Under the pieces are notes generated by a model. The model ran no database searches, was not told the DNA's origin, and worked only from the letters and a program-made list of their open reading frames with translations. From Bacteroidales bacterium (GTDB lineage Bacteria; Bacteroidota; Bacteroidia; Bacteroidales; Marinilabiliaceae), in contig SFOL01000003.1 in the NCBI GenBank assembly GCA_004552385.1, positions 1 to 57,544 on the forward strand: a stretch of 57,544 nt of DNA. The letters are read 5' to 3'. Below, in pieces: positions 1-7,571 of the stretch (its first letter is position 1; each line of letters opens with the position of its first letter). Both the position numbers and the translations under genes were made by a program.

Positions 1-296
1 CAATGGTGAGCTGGTGTCCCTGCGAATAATACCTCATCTGGATGTGTTTTAACTATTCATTTTACCCGTCTATACGTTAAAAACGCCCTGTTTGTTGTTG
101 TTAATTCGTTGATTTTTAGACTTTTATGGTTATTCAGTGGACCCTAATTAGAGTTCCAGTCTCGCTCCATTTTGGAAATCCATTCTCCCGTCTCCAGCCA
201 TATTTTTGCTAATTTTGTCTTGATGAAAAATGGCGTTCCGGGCCTAATCCTTCCATTTCCCGATGCCGCTAAAACACTATTTTTAGAGACAATTAT
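1..296. other. Intergenic region upstream of metF
   Basis: I see no gene in this stretch, which is AT-richer than the coding DNA after it. Two overlapping sequences fit the Bacteroidetes -7 box TAnnTTTG on the plus strand, at 201-208 and 210-217. Neither has a well spaced TTTG about 20 bases upstream. One of them may drive metF, about 85 bases downstream. No riboswitch aptamer was recognised. Confidence 0.4.
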
Positions 297-1253
297 ATGC
301 CCACTGTTGCTGAAATACTACGCGGCCGCACACAAGCCGGCTTCTCCATAGAGGTTCTCCCTCCTCTCAAAGGGAAAGGGACAGAGAAGCTGATGTGTGA
401 CATCGGCCGGCTTATGCGTTTCTCGCCCCTTTTTGTCAATATCACCATTCATCATTCCGAGCCGGTCTATGAACCCGCCGAGAGCGGTACTCTGCGCAAG
501 AGGTTTGTCCGCAAAAGGCCGGGCACAGTGGCAGTGGCCGCCGCCATACATAACAAGTTCGGTGTCCCCACCGTCCCGCATATCATCTGCCAGGGGTTCA
601 CGCCCGAGGAGACCGAGTATTCACTCATTGACCTCAACTTCCTTGGCATACACGACCTTTTCCTGCTCCGCGGCGATAATGACAAGGAGTCGCTCGTGCC
701 GAGGGAACTCTCCCATAAGCACGCCACCGACCTCATAGCCCAAGTCAACGACTTTAACCGCGGGCAACTTATTGACGGCGTAACTGTTGACGCACCCGTC
801 GAGAAGTTCTCATTCGGCGTGGCCGGCTATCCTGAGAAGCACGCCGAGGCGCCTAATATGAAGAGCGACATCGACTGGCTCAAGCGCAAGGTCGATATGG
901 GTGCGGAATACGTCATCACCCAGCTTTTCTATGACAATGAGCATTTCTACCGTTTCCGCGACTCTGTGGTAGCCGCAGGCATCAACGTCCCGATTGTACC
1001 AGGCCTGAAGCCCCTCAGCCGTAAGGCTCAGCTCAATATTCTGCCGAGCGTGTTTGGCACAGAGATCCCGCAGCCTCTTGTGACGGCCATTACTGAGGCC
1101 AGCGATGAGGACGTGAAGGCCATCGGCCGTGACCATCTGCTTGCCCAGGCTGACGACCTCGCTCGCAATGGTGTGCCGTGCGTCCATTTTTACACTCTCG
1201 GCGCGGTTGATACTGTTTGCTTTGTCGCAAGCGAGATTTTCGCTAAACCATAG
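297..1253 (+). CDS. metF: Methylenetetrahydrofolate reductase
   Basis: This 318-residue protein matches the bacterial MetF family, FAD enzymes that reduce 5,10-methylene-THF to 5-methyl-THF for methionine synthesis in the cytoplasm. The N-terminal SIEVLPP segment carries the catalytic Glu position of the TIM barrel. LLRGD near residue 125 and QLFYDN near residue 208 are family motifs, and the length is normal. The ATG start gives the usual N-terminus. It stands alone ahead of the histidine operon, which has its own promoter at 1296-1326, so co-transcription is not needed. Identification is firm. Confidence 0.96.
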   Translation: MPTVAEILRGRTQAGFSIEVLPPLKGKGTEKLMCDIGRLMRFSPLFVNITIHHSEPVYEPAESGTLRKRFVRKRPGTVAVAAAIHNKFGVPTVPHIICQGFTPEETEYSLIDLNFLGIHDLFLLRGDNDKESLVPRELSHKHATDLIAQVNDFNRGQLIDGVTVDAPVEKFSFGVAGYPEKHAEAPNMKSDIDWLKRKVDMGAEYVITQLFYDNEHFYRFRDSVVAAGINVPIVPGLKPLSRKAQLNILPSVFGTEIPQPLVTAITEASDEDVKAIGRDHLLAQADDLARNGVPCVHFYTLGAVDTVCFVASEIFAKP

Positions 1254-1295
1254 GGAGACGCACGGACCCTTTTTGCGCCGCAGCCGGTTTTTCCT

Positions 1296-1326
1296 TTTGC
1301 GTTTTAAATTATTATGTTTATCTTTG
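1296..1326 (+). promoter_or_regulatory. Promoter of the histidine operon
   Basis: TTTG at 1296-1299 is followed after exactly 19 bases by TATCTTTG at 1319-1326. This matches the Bacteroidetes sigma consensus TTTG-N19-21-TAnnTTTG. Transcription should begin near 1333, about 26 bases before the start codon of the His-rich leader peptide, so the leader would lie inside the his mRNA. Confidence 0.7.
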
Positions 1327-1358
1327 AACGTTGAGTTAAAACAATTGACTTACTGACA

Positions 1359-1436
1359 ATGGCAACCATCGGCATCCATCACGTAGCAGCGCACCACCAT
1401 CGTCATCACGCGGTGACGGAGGGGGAGCTCTCGTAG
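1359..1436 (+). CDS. hisL: Histidine-rich leader peptide of the his operon
   Basis: This 25-codon ORF (ATG to TAG) carries seven His codons, with the core HHVAAHHHRHH at residues 7-17. It lies between a good promoter and hisG, as expected of a his attenuation leader peptide. A hairpin with arms 1401-1405 and 1414-1418 overlaps the last His codons, and a stronger hairpin follows at 1483-1515. Known his leaders work by ribosome stalling at His codons when His-tRNA is scarce; that this one does so is inference. I named it hisL by analogy. The His run and its position are seen directly, and chance is unlikely. Confidence 0.8.
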   Translation: MATIGIHHVAAHHHRHHAVTEGELS

Positions 1437-1482
1437 GTGCATGGGCGGGCTTGACAGCCGCCAGGCCGACGGACGAAAATAT

Positions 1483-1515
1483 GAGGCTCACCCCGCATTC
1501 CGCTGGGTGGGCCTC
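1483..1515 (+). promoter_or_regulatory. Candidate his attenuator hairpin
   Basis: GAGGCTCACCC at 1483-1493 can pair with GGGTGGGCCTC at 1505-1515, giving an 11-bp stem (one G-U pair) with an 11-base loop. It lies between the His leader peptide and hisG. It has no clear U-tract after it, so Rho-independent termination is uncertain. GCGGG at 1445-1449 could pair with CCCGC at 1492-1496 as a competing fold. The attenuator role is inferred from position. Confidence 0.5.
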
Positions 1516-1564
1516 TAACCGTTTACTATACCAGACATACTGAAACTTATAAATATTTTTGATG

Positions 1565-2428
1565 ATGTTACGTATCGCCGTACAGACCAAAGGCCGCCTT
1601 TTCGAGGAGACCATGACGATGCTCGCTGAGAGCAGCATAAAGATTGAGCAGACCAAGAGGACTCTCCTCGTGCCTGCCAAGAACTTCCCCGTGGAGATCC
1701 TTTACCTGCGCGATGACGATATTCCGCAGGCCGTGGCGAGCGGCATTGCTGACGTGGGTATCGTTGGCGAGAACGAGTTCGAAGAGAGGCAGGAGGACGC
1801 GGAGATTGTCCGCCGTCTCGACTTCAGCAAGTGCCGTCTCTCGCTCGCCATCCCAAAGGTTAAGCAGCAGGAGTTCGAGGCCCAGGGACTCAAATGGTTC
1901 GACGGTAAGAAAATTGCCACCTCTTATCCCGGCATCCTCAAGCGTTTCCTTGCCAAGAACGACATCAAGGCCGACGTGCACGTCATCACGGGTTCTGTCG
2001 AGATTGCGCCGGGCATAGGGCTCGCCGACTCCATTTTCGACATCGTCAGCTCCGGCTCGACGCTCGTTTCTAACAACCTTGTCGAGGTTGAGGTAGTCAT
2101 GAAATCAGAGGCCGTGCTTATCGGCAACAAGAGCTTGACAATCGACAAGAAGGAGATCCTTGGCGAGCTCCTCTTCCGCTTCGACTCTTATAAGAACGCC
2201 GAGGGCAAAAAATACATTGTCCTCAATGTCAAGTCCGAGAGGATTCCCGAGGTGTGCGACTTGCTGCCGGGACTCAAGGCTCCCACCATCACCAAACTCG
2301 AGACCGAGGGGTGGAGTTCTGTGGCTTCCGTCATTGAGGAGAAGCACTTCTGGGAGGTCATCGGCAAGCTCAAGCAGCTCGGGGCCGAGGGTATCCTTGT
2401 AATGCCTATTGAGAAGATGATCCTCTAA
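1565..2428 (+). CDS. hisG: ATP phosphoribosyltransferase, long form
   Basis: HisG catalyses the first step of histidine synthesis, joining ATP and PRPP to give N1-phosphoribosyl-ATP. The protein has about 287 residues, which is the long form with a C-terminal regulatory domain; no separate HisZ is needed. QTKGRLFE at the N-terminus and the PRPP-binding DIVSSGSTLVSN segment near residue 158 are visible. TTG and ATG codons lie just upstream at 1559 and 1562, but the ATG at 1565 gives the family N-terminus MLRIAVQ. It is the first structural gene after the His leader, and hisD follows 36 bases later. Confidence 0.96.
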   Translation: MLRIAVQTKGRLFEETMTMLAESSIKIEQTKRTLLVPAKNFPVEILYLRDDDIPQAVASGIADVGIVGENEFEERQEDAEIVRRLDFSKCRLSLAIPKVKQQEFEAQGLKWFDGKKIATSYPGILKRFLAKNDIKADVHVITGSVEIAPGIGLADSIFDIVSSGSTLVSNNLVEVEVVMKSEAVLIGNKSLTIDKKEILGELLFRFDSYKNAEGKKYIVLNVKSERIPEVCDLLPGLKAPTITKLETEGWSSVASVIEEKHFWEVIGKLKQLGAEGILVMPIEKMIL

Positions 2429-2464
2429 TACGCCGACCGAGGAGCAACCACTAACCAGATAGTT

Positions 2465-3766
2465 ATGGAGATTGTAAGATACCCTGACAAGACGCGCTGG
2501 GACGAGATTCTCAAGCGCCCGCATTTTGACAATAGCAGCCTCGTGAGCACCGTAAGCGCGGTGCTTGACGACGTGCGCAAGCGTGGAGACGCGGCCGTGA
2601 AGGAGTATGAGGCCAAGTTCGACCACGTGGAGCTCGCCGACCTTATGGTCTCCGAGGCTGAGATGAACGAGGCCGAGAAGGCCGTCGAGCCCGAGCTCAA
2701 GAGGGCCATCATAACGGCCGCGACCAACATACGAGCCTTCCATAAGGCTCAAGACCAGTCTCTGCCCAGCGTAGAGACCATGCCCGGCGTACACTGTTGG
2801 CAAAGAGCCGTCGCCATCGACAAGGTGGGGCTTTACGTCCCGGGCGGTACGGCGCCCCTCTTCTCCACAGTCCTCATGCTTGCCGTGCCGGCGGGCATCG
2901 CGGGTTGCCCCGAGATCGTCATGTGCACCCCGCCACGACCCGACGGCACCGTGAACCCTGTCGTGGCGTACGCGGCAAAGGTGGCCGGAGTGTCAAAACT
3001 CTTCAAGATCGGCGGCGTGCAGGCCATCGCGTCTATGGCTTACGGCACCGAGAGCGTGCCGCGAGTCTATAAGATCTTCGGGCCGGGCAACCAATTCGTC
3101 ACCTGCGCCAAGCAGCTGGTCAGCCTCGGGCAGGTGGCCATCGACATGCCAGCCGGCCCGTCGGAGGTCGAGGTCATTGCCGACGAGACGGCCAACCCGC
3201 GTTTCGTGGCCGCCGACCTGCTGAGCCAGGCCGAGCATGGCGCCGACAGCCAGGCGCTGCTCATCACCTCTTGCCCCGACTTGGCCGAGCAGGTCAACGC
3301 CGAGGTCGAGAGGCAGCTCGACGAGCTCAGCCGCAGGGAGCTTACCGCCAAGAGCCTCGAACACTCTAAGATAATAGTGGTCAGGGATATAGATGACGTG
3401 GTGGACCTCACTAACGAATACGCTCCCGAGCACCTGATAATCCAGACTGAGAACCCCAGGGACTTCGCCGACAAGATTCGCAACGCGGGCTCCATCTTCT
3501 TGGGCCACTACACACCCGAGAGCGCGGGGGACTACGCCAGCGGCACCAACCACACCCTGCCCACAAGCGGCTACGCGCACGCCTACAGCGGTGTGAACTT
3601 AGACAGCTTCCGAAAGAAGATGACCTACCAGGAGATAACGCCCGAAGGTGTGGCAAACATCGCAACGACTGTCGAGATTATGGCTCACAATGAGCAGCTT
3701 ACCGCCCACGAGGCCGCTATGCGCTTCCGACGCGAGGCCGTCGAGAAGATTAACGGCAGGCCATAG
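2465..3766 (+). CDS. hisD: Histidinol dehydrogenase
   Basis: This 433-residue protein is a full-length HisD, the zinc enzyme that oxidises L-histidinol to histidine in two NAD-dependent steps. The conserved IFGPGNQFVTCAKQ segment lies near residue 204 and DMPAGPSEVEV near 228. SQAEHGADSQALLIT near 258 contains the Gln and His expected at the metal and catalytic site. It is the second gene of the his operon, 36 bases after hisG and 45 bases before hisC. Nothing is missing or unusual. Confidence 0.97.
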   Translation: MEIVRYPDKTRWDEILKRPHFDNSSLVSTVSAVLDDVRKRGDAAVKEYEAKFDHVELADLMVSEAEMNEAEKAVEPELKRAIITAATNIRAFHKAQDQSLPSVETMPGVHCWQRAVAIDKVGLYVPGGTAPLFSTVLMLAVPAGIAGCPEIVMCTPPRPDGTVNPVVAYAAKVAGVSKLFKIGGVQAIASMAYGTESVPRVYKIFGPGNQFVTCAKQLVSLGQVAIDMPAGPSEVEVIADETANPRFVAADLLSQAEHGADSQALLITSCPDLAEQVNAEVERQLDELSRRELTAKSLEHSKIIVVRDIDDVVDLTNEYAPEHLIIQTENPRDFADKIRNAGSIFLGHYTPESAGDYASGTNHTLPTSGYAHAYSGVNLDSFRKKMTYQEITPEGVANIATTVEIMAHNEQLTAHEAAMRFRREAVEKINGRP

Positions 3767-3811
3767 GACAGCCCGCCCTCACGTTTTACTCAATCCGACA
3801 TAGTCAGCAAG

Positions 3812-4846
3812 ATGAAAAATAGCGATATCCTGAAGCTTGTCCGCCCGAACATTATGCGAATGGAGCCATACTCATGCGCACGCAGCGAGTTCAAGGGCGA
3901 GGCAAGAATCTTCCTCGATGCCAATGAGAACCCCTATGGCACCTATAACAGGTATCCCGATCCTCTACAGGTGGCCATAAAGGACAAGATTGCCAAGATC
4001 AAGGGTGTCAGGCCCGGACAAATAATGCTCGGCAATGGCTCCGACGAGCCTATCGACCTCATTTACCGCATCTTTTGCCGCCCTGGTGTCGACAACGTGG
4101 TGGCCATCGAGCCAAGCTACGGCATGTACCGCGTGGCCGCAGAGACCAACGATGTGGAATACCGCGTGGCGATGCTCGACGCCGACTTCAACTTTGACGC
4201 CGACGCGATGCTCGCCGAGGTCGACGCTAACACCAAGGTCGCATGGCTCTGCTCGCCGAACAACCCGACGGGAAACGCGCTGCCCGAGGATCAGATACGT
4301 AAGATTCTTGACTCTTTCGGCGGAATTGTGGTCATCGACGAGGCTTATATCGATTTCGCATCGAGACCCGGATGGCTCCGTGAGCTCGACCGCCATCCGA
4401 GGCTCATCGTGCTCCAGACTTTCTCCAAGGCCTGGGGGCTTGCGGGAGTCAGGTGCGGCATGGCCTTCGCGAGCGAAGAGATTATTGACATTTTCAACAA
4501 GGTCAAGTACCCCTATAACGTCAACACGCTGACCCAAGAGGCTGTGAGCCGCGCGCTTGACGAGGCCGAGGCTACCGCGACCCGAGTGAGGGGTATCCTT
4601 GACGAGCGCGAAAGGGTGGTCCGGCAGCTCGGCTCGTTGCCCCTCATCCGCCGCATCTACCCTACCGACGCCAATTTCATCCTCGTCAAGGTGGACGACG
4701 CCAATGCCGTCTACTCAGCACTGCTCAACAGCGGAATCGTCACGAGGAACAGGAATAAGGTGAGCCTCTGCGCCGGGTGCATACGCGTCACCATAGGCAC
4801 GCCTGCCGAGAACGACGCGCTCATAGCAAAGCTCAAGACGCTCTGA
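3812..4846 (+). CDS. hisC: Histidinol-phosphate aminotransferase
   Basis: HisC is a PLP enzyme that transaminates imidazole acetol phosphate with glutamate to give histidinol phosphate. The 344-residue protein shows the fold-type I order: DANENPYG near residue 33, NPTGN near 151, an Asp-Glu pair in VVIDEAYIDF near 175, and the PLP lysine in TFSKAWGLAGVRCGM near 206. It is the third gene of the his operon. A 114-base spacer with a strong hairpin separates it from hisB, the longest gap within the operon. Confidence 0.96.
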   Translation: MKNSDILKLVRPNIMRMEPYSCARSEFKGEARIFLDANENPYGTYNRYPDPLQVAIKDKIAKIKGVRPGQIMLGNGSDEPIDLIYRIFCRPGVDNVVAIEPSYGMYRVAAETNDVEYRVAMLDADFNFDADAMLAEVDANTKVAWLCSPNNPTGNALPEDQIRKILDSFGGIVVIDEAYIDFASRPGWLRELDRHPRLIVLQTFSKAWGLAGVRCGMAFASEEIIDIFNKVKYPYNVNTLTQEAVSRALDEAEATATRVRGILDERERVVRQLGSLPLIRRIYPTDANFILVKVDDANAVYSALLNSGIVTRNRNKVSLCAGCIRVTIGTPAENDALIAKLKTL

Positions 4847-4881
4847 CCAAGGCCTGGCTTTCCGCATAATTAATTATCATA

Positions 4882-4931
4882 CCTTGAAGCGAGGTTATGC
4901 GCCACGTAAGCGCGCGTCTCTCGCATCAAGG
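4882..4931 (+). other. Large hairpin in the hisC-hisB spacer
   Basis: CCTTGAAGCGAG at 4882-4893 pairs with CTCGCATCAAGG at 4920-4931 in 11 of 12 positions. An inner GCGC/GCGC pair lies at 899-902 and 910-913 of the 4 kb line. There is no T-tract on either side, so this is not an ordinary terminator. It may be an mRNA processing or stability element that separates hisGDC from hisB; that role is a guess. Confidence 0.5.
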
Positions 4932-4960
4932 GGTAAACTAACACAATATCACTCATTTAC

Positions 4961-6112
4961 ATGAGGCGTTTGCTTTTTATTGACCGGGATGGGACCTTGA
5001 TAAAGGAGCCGCCGACGGAGGAGATCCGCTCTATGCAAGACATCGAGTTCGTCCCTGGCTCCATACGCTGCCTCAGCTTCTTGAGGCGGCACACCGATTT
5101 TGAGTTCGCCCTCGTCTCTAATCAGGACGGCTTGGGCTCGGAAGCCTACCCCGAGTCGCTTTTCCGTCCGCTTCATGACTTCGTCATGAAGACTTTCGCC
5201 GACCAGGGCGTGATGTTTGACGCCCAGTATATTGACTGCCACTCGCCTGCCGACAACCACCCGAACCGCAAACCCGGGACCGGCATGCTCACCGACTATC
5301 TGGAGGGGGCTAAGGCCGGCACGGTCGATCTTGCCGGGAGCTTCGTCATCGGCGACCGCGAGACGGATGCGCAGTTGGCGCGGAACCTCGGGTGCAGGGC
5401 TGTCATATTAGCCAATCCTGCCGTCACGAGCACCGACCCCGCCAACAGTTTTTCCGCAAGACCCGGTGTGGCGGACGACGTCGTGTCATACGTCTCGTCG
5501 TGGGACGAGGCCGCCGAGATTATATATGGCGGACGCAGAATTGGCGAAGTCACCAGGACAACCAAGGAAACCGACATTTACGTGAGGCTCGACCTCGACG
5601 GTACTGGCAAGTGCGACATATCGACGGGGCTCGGCTTCTTTGACCATATGCTCGAGCAGATTGGCAAGCACTCTTCGTCCGATCTGACGGTCAAGGTCAA
5701 GGGTGACCTCAACGTTGATGAGCATCACACGATTGAAGACACCGCCCTGGCGCTTGGCGAGGCCATCCGCAAAGCTTTGGGAGACAAGCGCGGAATAGGA
5801 CGCTACGGTTTCTGCCTGCCCATGGATGACTGCCTCTGCCAGGTGGCTCTCGACTTTGGCGGCAGGCCCTGGCTCGTCTTCGATGCCGAGTTCCATCGCG
5901 AGAAGATTGGTGAGATGCCAACCGAGATGTTTCTCCACTTCTTCAAGAGTCTTTCCGACGCCGCCCTTATGAACCTCAATATCAAGGCCGAGGGGCAGAA
6001 CGAGCACCATAAGATTGAAGGCATCTTCAAGGCTCTCGCGCGTTCTGTCAAGATGGCTAAGGCCAGAGATATTGAGAATTTTCAGCTCCCCAGCACCAAG
6101 GGCGCGCTCTGA
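4961..6112 (+). CDS. hisB: Bifunctional histidinol-phosphatase / imidazoleglycerol-phosphate dehydratase
   Basis: This 383-residue protein is a two-domain HisB. Residues 1 to about 165 form a HAD phosphatase with the DRDGTL nucleophile motif near residue 8; it removes phosphate from histidinol phosphate. Residues from about 190 form the imidazoleglycerol-phosphate dehydratase, with metal-binding DEHHTIEDTALALGEA near 264 and EHHKIEGIFKALARS near 348. The fused form is common in Bacteroidetes. It is the last his gene of this operon; hisA, hisF and hisIE do not follow. birA starts 32 bases later. Confidence 0.96.
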   Translation: MRRLLFIDRDGTLIKEPPTEEIRSMQDIEFVPGSIRCLSFLRRHTDFEFALVSNQDGLGSEAYPESLFRPLHDFVMKTFADQGVMFDAQYIDCHSPADNHPNRKPGTGMLTDYLEGAKAGTVDLAGSFVIGDRETDAQLARNLGCRAVILANPAVTSTDPANSFSARPGVADDVVSYVSSWDEAAEIIYGGRRIGEVTRTTKETDIYVRLDLDGTGKCDISTGLGFFDHMLEQIGKHSSSDLTVKVKGDLNVDEHHTIEDTALALGEAIRKALGDKRGIGRYGFCLPMDDCLCQVALDFGGRPWLVFDAEFHREKIGEMPTEMFLHFFKSLSDAALMNLNIKAEGQNEHHKIEGIFKALARSVKMAKARDIENFQLPSTKGAL

Positions 6113-6144
6113 TCTGCTCCCAAGCCTATCTTAAGAATTGAGTC

Positions 6145-6930
6145 ATGATTGTCAAGGTTTTCAAAGAGGTCGGGTCTACTAACGATGAGCTGCGCCGCAT
6201 GGTGGATTGTGGCGAGGTGTCTGACGAATACTCTGCCATTCGCGCCGATTTTCAGACTAAGGGGCGCGGGCAGGTCGGCAACGGATGGGAGAGCCAGGCC
6301 GGCAAGAACGTTCTGCTCTCGGTCTACGCCAAGCCCGCCGGCGTGTCGGTCGATCGTCAGTTTCTCATCTCCATAGCCGTCTCACTGGCCATTGTTGACG
6401 CCTTGGAGCCTTTTTTGCCGCAAGATTTTAGGCCAAAGCTTAAGATTAAGTGGCCCAACGACATTTATGTCGCCGACAGCAAAATGGCTGGCATATTGAT
6501 TGAGAACCGTCTGCGCGGGCGCGATGTCTATGACTCCATCATAGGTGTCGGGCTTAACGTCAATCAGCTCTTCTTTCGCACGGAGCCGCCCAACCCGGTG
6601 TCAGTTAAGCTGCTGACGGGCTTCGATGCCGACGTCGAAGAGATTGCCTCGCTGCTCGATTCTTCCATATCGTCACGCCTTCAGCAGCTGGGCCAGATTG
6701 ACGATGACACTCTCCGGCGTGACTATTTCAGCCACCTGTATCGCGCCGATGGCGGATATCATGATTTTGCCGACCGTGCCGGCCGCTTCTCGGCCCGTGT
6801 CGCCGGCGTGGGGCCGGACGGGCGACTCTCGCTCTCACTCCCGGGGGGCGAGACGCGGTCTTATCTCTTCAAGGAGGTTGAGCACGTCATCCCGCTCTTA
6901 GGGGGCGGAGAGGTCACTCCCAACCTTTGA
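6145..6930 (+). CDS. birA: Biotin--[acetyl-CoA-carboxylase] ligase
   Basis: BirA activates biotin with ATP and attaches it to the carboxyl carrier lysine of biotin enzymes. The 261-residue protein begins directly with the catalytic domain: VGSTND near residue 8, TKGRGQVGNGWES near 38 as the biotinyl-AMP loop, and KWPNDIYV near 108. The short C-terminal SH3-like domain follows. There is no N-terminal helix-turn-helix, so this is a ligase without repressor function. It follows hisB closely and may share its transcript. Confidence 0.93.
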   Translation: MIVKVFKEVGSTNDELRRMVDCGEVSDEYSAIRADFQTKGRGQVGNGWESQAGKNVLLSVYAKPAGVSVDRQFLISIAVSLAIVDALEPFLPQDFRPKLKIKWPNDIYVADSKMAGILIENRLRGRDVYDSIIGVGLNVNQLFFRTEPPNPVSVKLLTGFDADVEEIASLLDSSISSRLQQLGQIDDDTLRRDYFSHLYRADGGYHDFADRAGRFSARVAGVGPDGRLSLSLPGGETRSYLFKEVEHVIPLLGGGEVTPNL

Positions 6931-6950
6931 CATTAACGTGCCGTCGTCTT

Positions 6951-6979
6951 AGGCGGCGCGCTTAAAATTGCTAACTTTG
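6951..6979 (+). promoter_or_regulatory. Candidate promoter for the small membrane protein gene
   Basis: TAACTTTG at 6972-6979 fits the TAnnTTTG -7 box. The -33 region about 21 bases upstream is only TCTT, so the match is partial. The box lies 40 bases before the ATG at 7019, which supports that start over an in-frame ATG at 6968. Confidence 0.45.
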
Positions 6980-7018
6980 CATGCGCCATTCCATTGTCGG
7001 GTGGCTCATGCTTTTTTT

Positions 7019-7228
7019 ATGGCTAAGATATTCTTATCGGTTCTCGTGCTTCTGGCCATCGGTATGGCCCTCTTTTGCATCAACATACTACTGCGCAAAA
7101 ATGGCACTTTCCGTTCGCAAGACGTGGGAGCGAGCAAGGCTATGCGCGACCGTGGCATCTGGTGTACGCGTACGCAAGACAAGTTGGCGCAAAAAGACAC
7201 GAGTAGCATTAAAGACATGATGCGATGA
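7019..7228 (+). CDS. Small conserved membrane protein of unknown function
   Basis: This 69-residue protein has one N-terminal transmembrane segment (about residues 4-23) and a basic, polar tail with the sequence SKAMRDRGIWC. It resembles a small hypothetical protein I know from other Bacteroidales that shares the segment KNG.F.SQ.VG.SKAMRDRGI.C. I cannot give it a function. The start at 7019 was chosen because a -7 box lies just upstream. Its stop overlaps the next start by four bases (ATGA), so it should be translationally coupled to the glycosyltransferase-like gene. Confidence 0.7.
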   Translation: MAKIFLSVLVLLAIGMALFCINILLRKNGTFRSQDVGASKAMRDRGIWCTRTQDKLAQKDTSSIKDMMR

Positions 7229-7515
7229 ATGCAAGAAAGAATGGCGGTTCTGCCATGTCGTCCGGCGGGGGTTCTTTCGTCGTGCGACACTCAGATTTTA
7301 TCGCGGGTGTCATTGTGGTTCTGACGGCCGTCATGGCTCTGTTGCTTTTCAGCGTCAGGATGAACGAGGGTGGCGACGACAGCGGCTACATATGCAAGGC
7401 GGCTGACTTTGCGGCCAGTGGCAAGTATCCTAATTTCCAGGGGCCGCTTTACCCCGTCTTCCTCTCCCTGTTCGTCTGGCTCTCTGGCGGCATCAATCTT
7501 GTTGTGTCAAACTGA
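7225..7515 (+). pseudogene. N-terminal fragment of a frameshifted membrane glycosyltransferase
   Basis: This 96-codon frame encodes one membrane helix (about residues 26-45), then DDSGYICKAADFAASGKYPNF, an early luminal pattern of ArnT/PMT-like glycosyltransferases (GT-C fold). It stops at TGA 7513-7515. The sequence carries on smoothly in another frame after about 7506, reading VKLTSFALIIIGQVATWLS into the next ORF. The simplest explanation is loss of one G from GTGGTC near 7504-7508. It is either a true broken gene or a base error in the assembly. Confidence 0.7.
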
Positions 7516-7571
7516 CCAGCTTCGCGCTAATTATCATAGGCCAGGTCGCCACTTGGCTTTCGCTCCGTCGC

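Noticed and set aside
150..175. A tRNA 3'-end-like string (GTTCCAGTC then CTCCA) upstream of metF
   Set aside because: The T-stem does not pair beyond three bases and no cloverleaf or CCA end fits, so it is neither a tRNA nor a convincing attachment-site remnant.
7500..7515. Programmed -1 frameshifting in the glycosyltransferase gene
   Set aside because: There is no X XXY YYZ slippery heptamer or obvious stimulating stem; a single missing base explains the break better.
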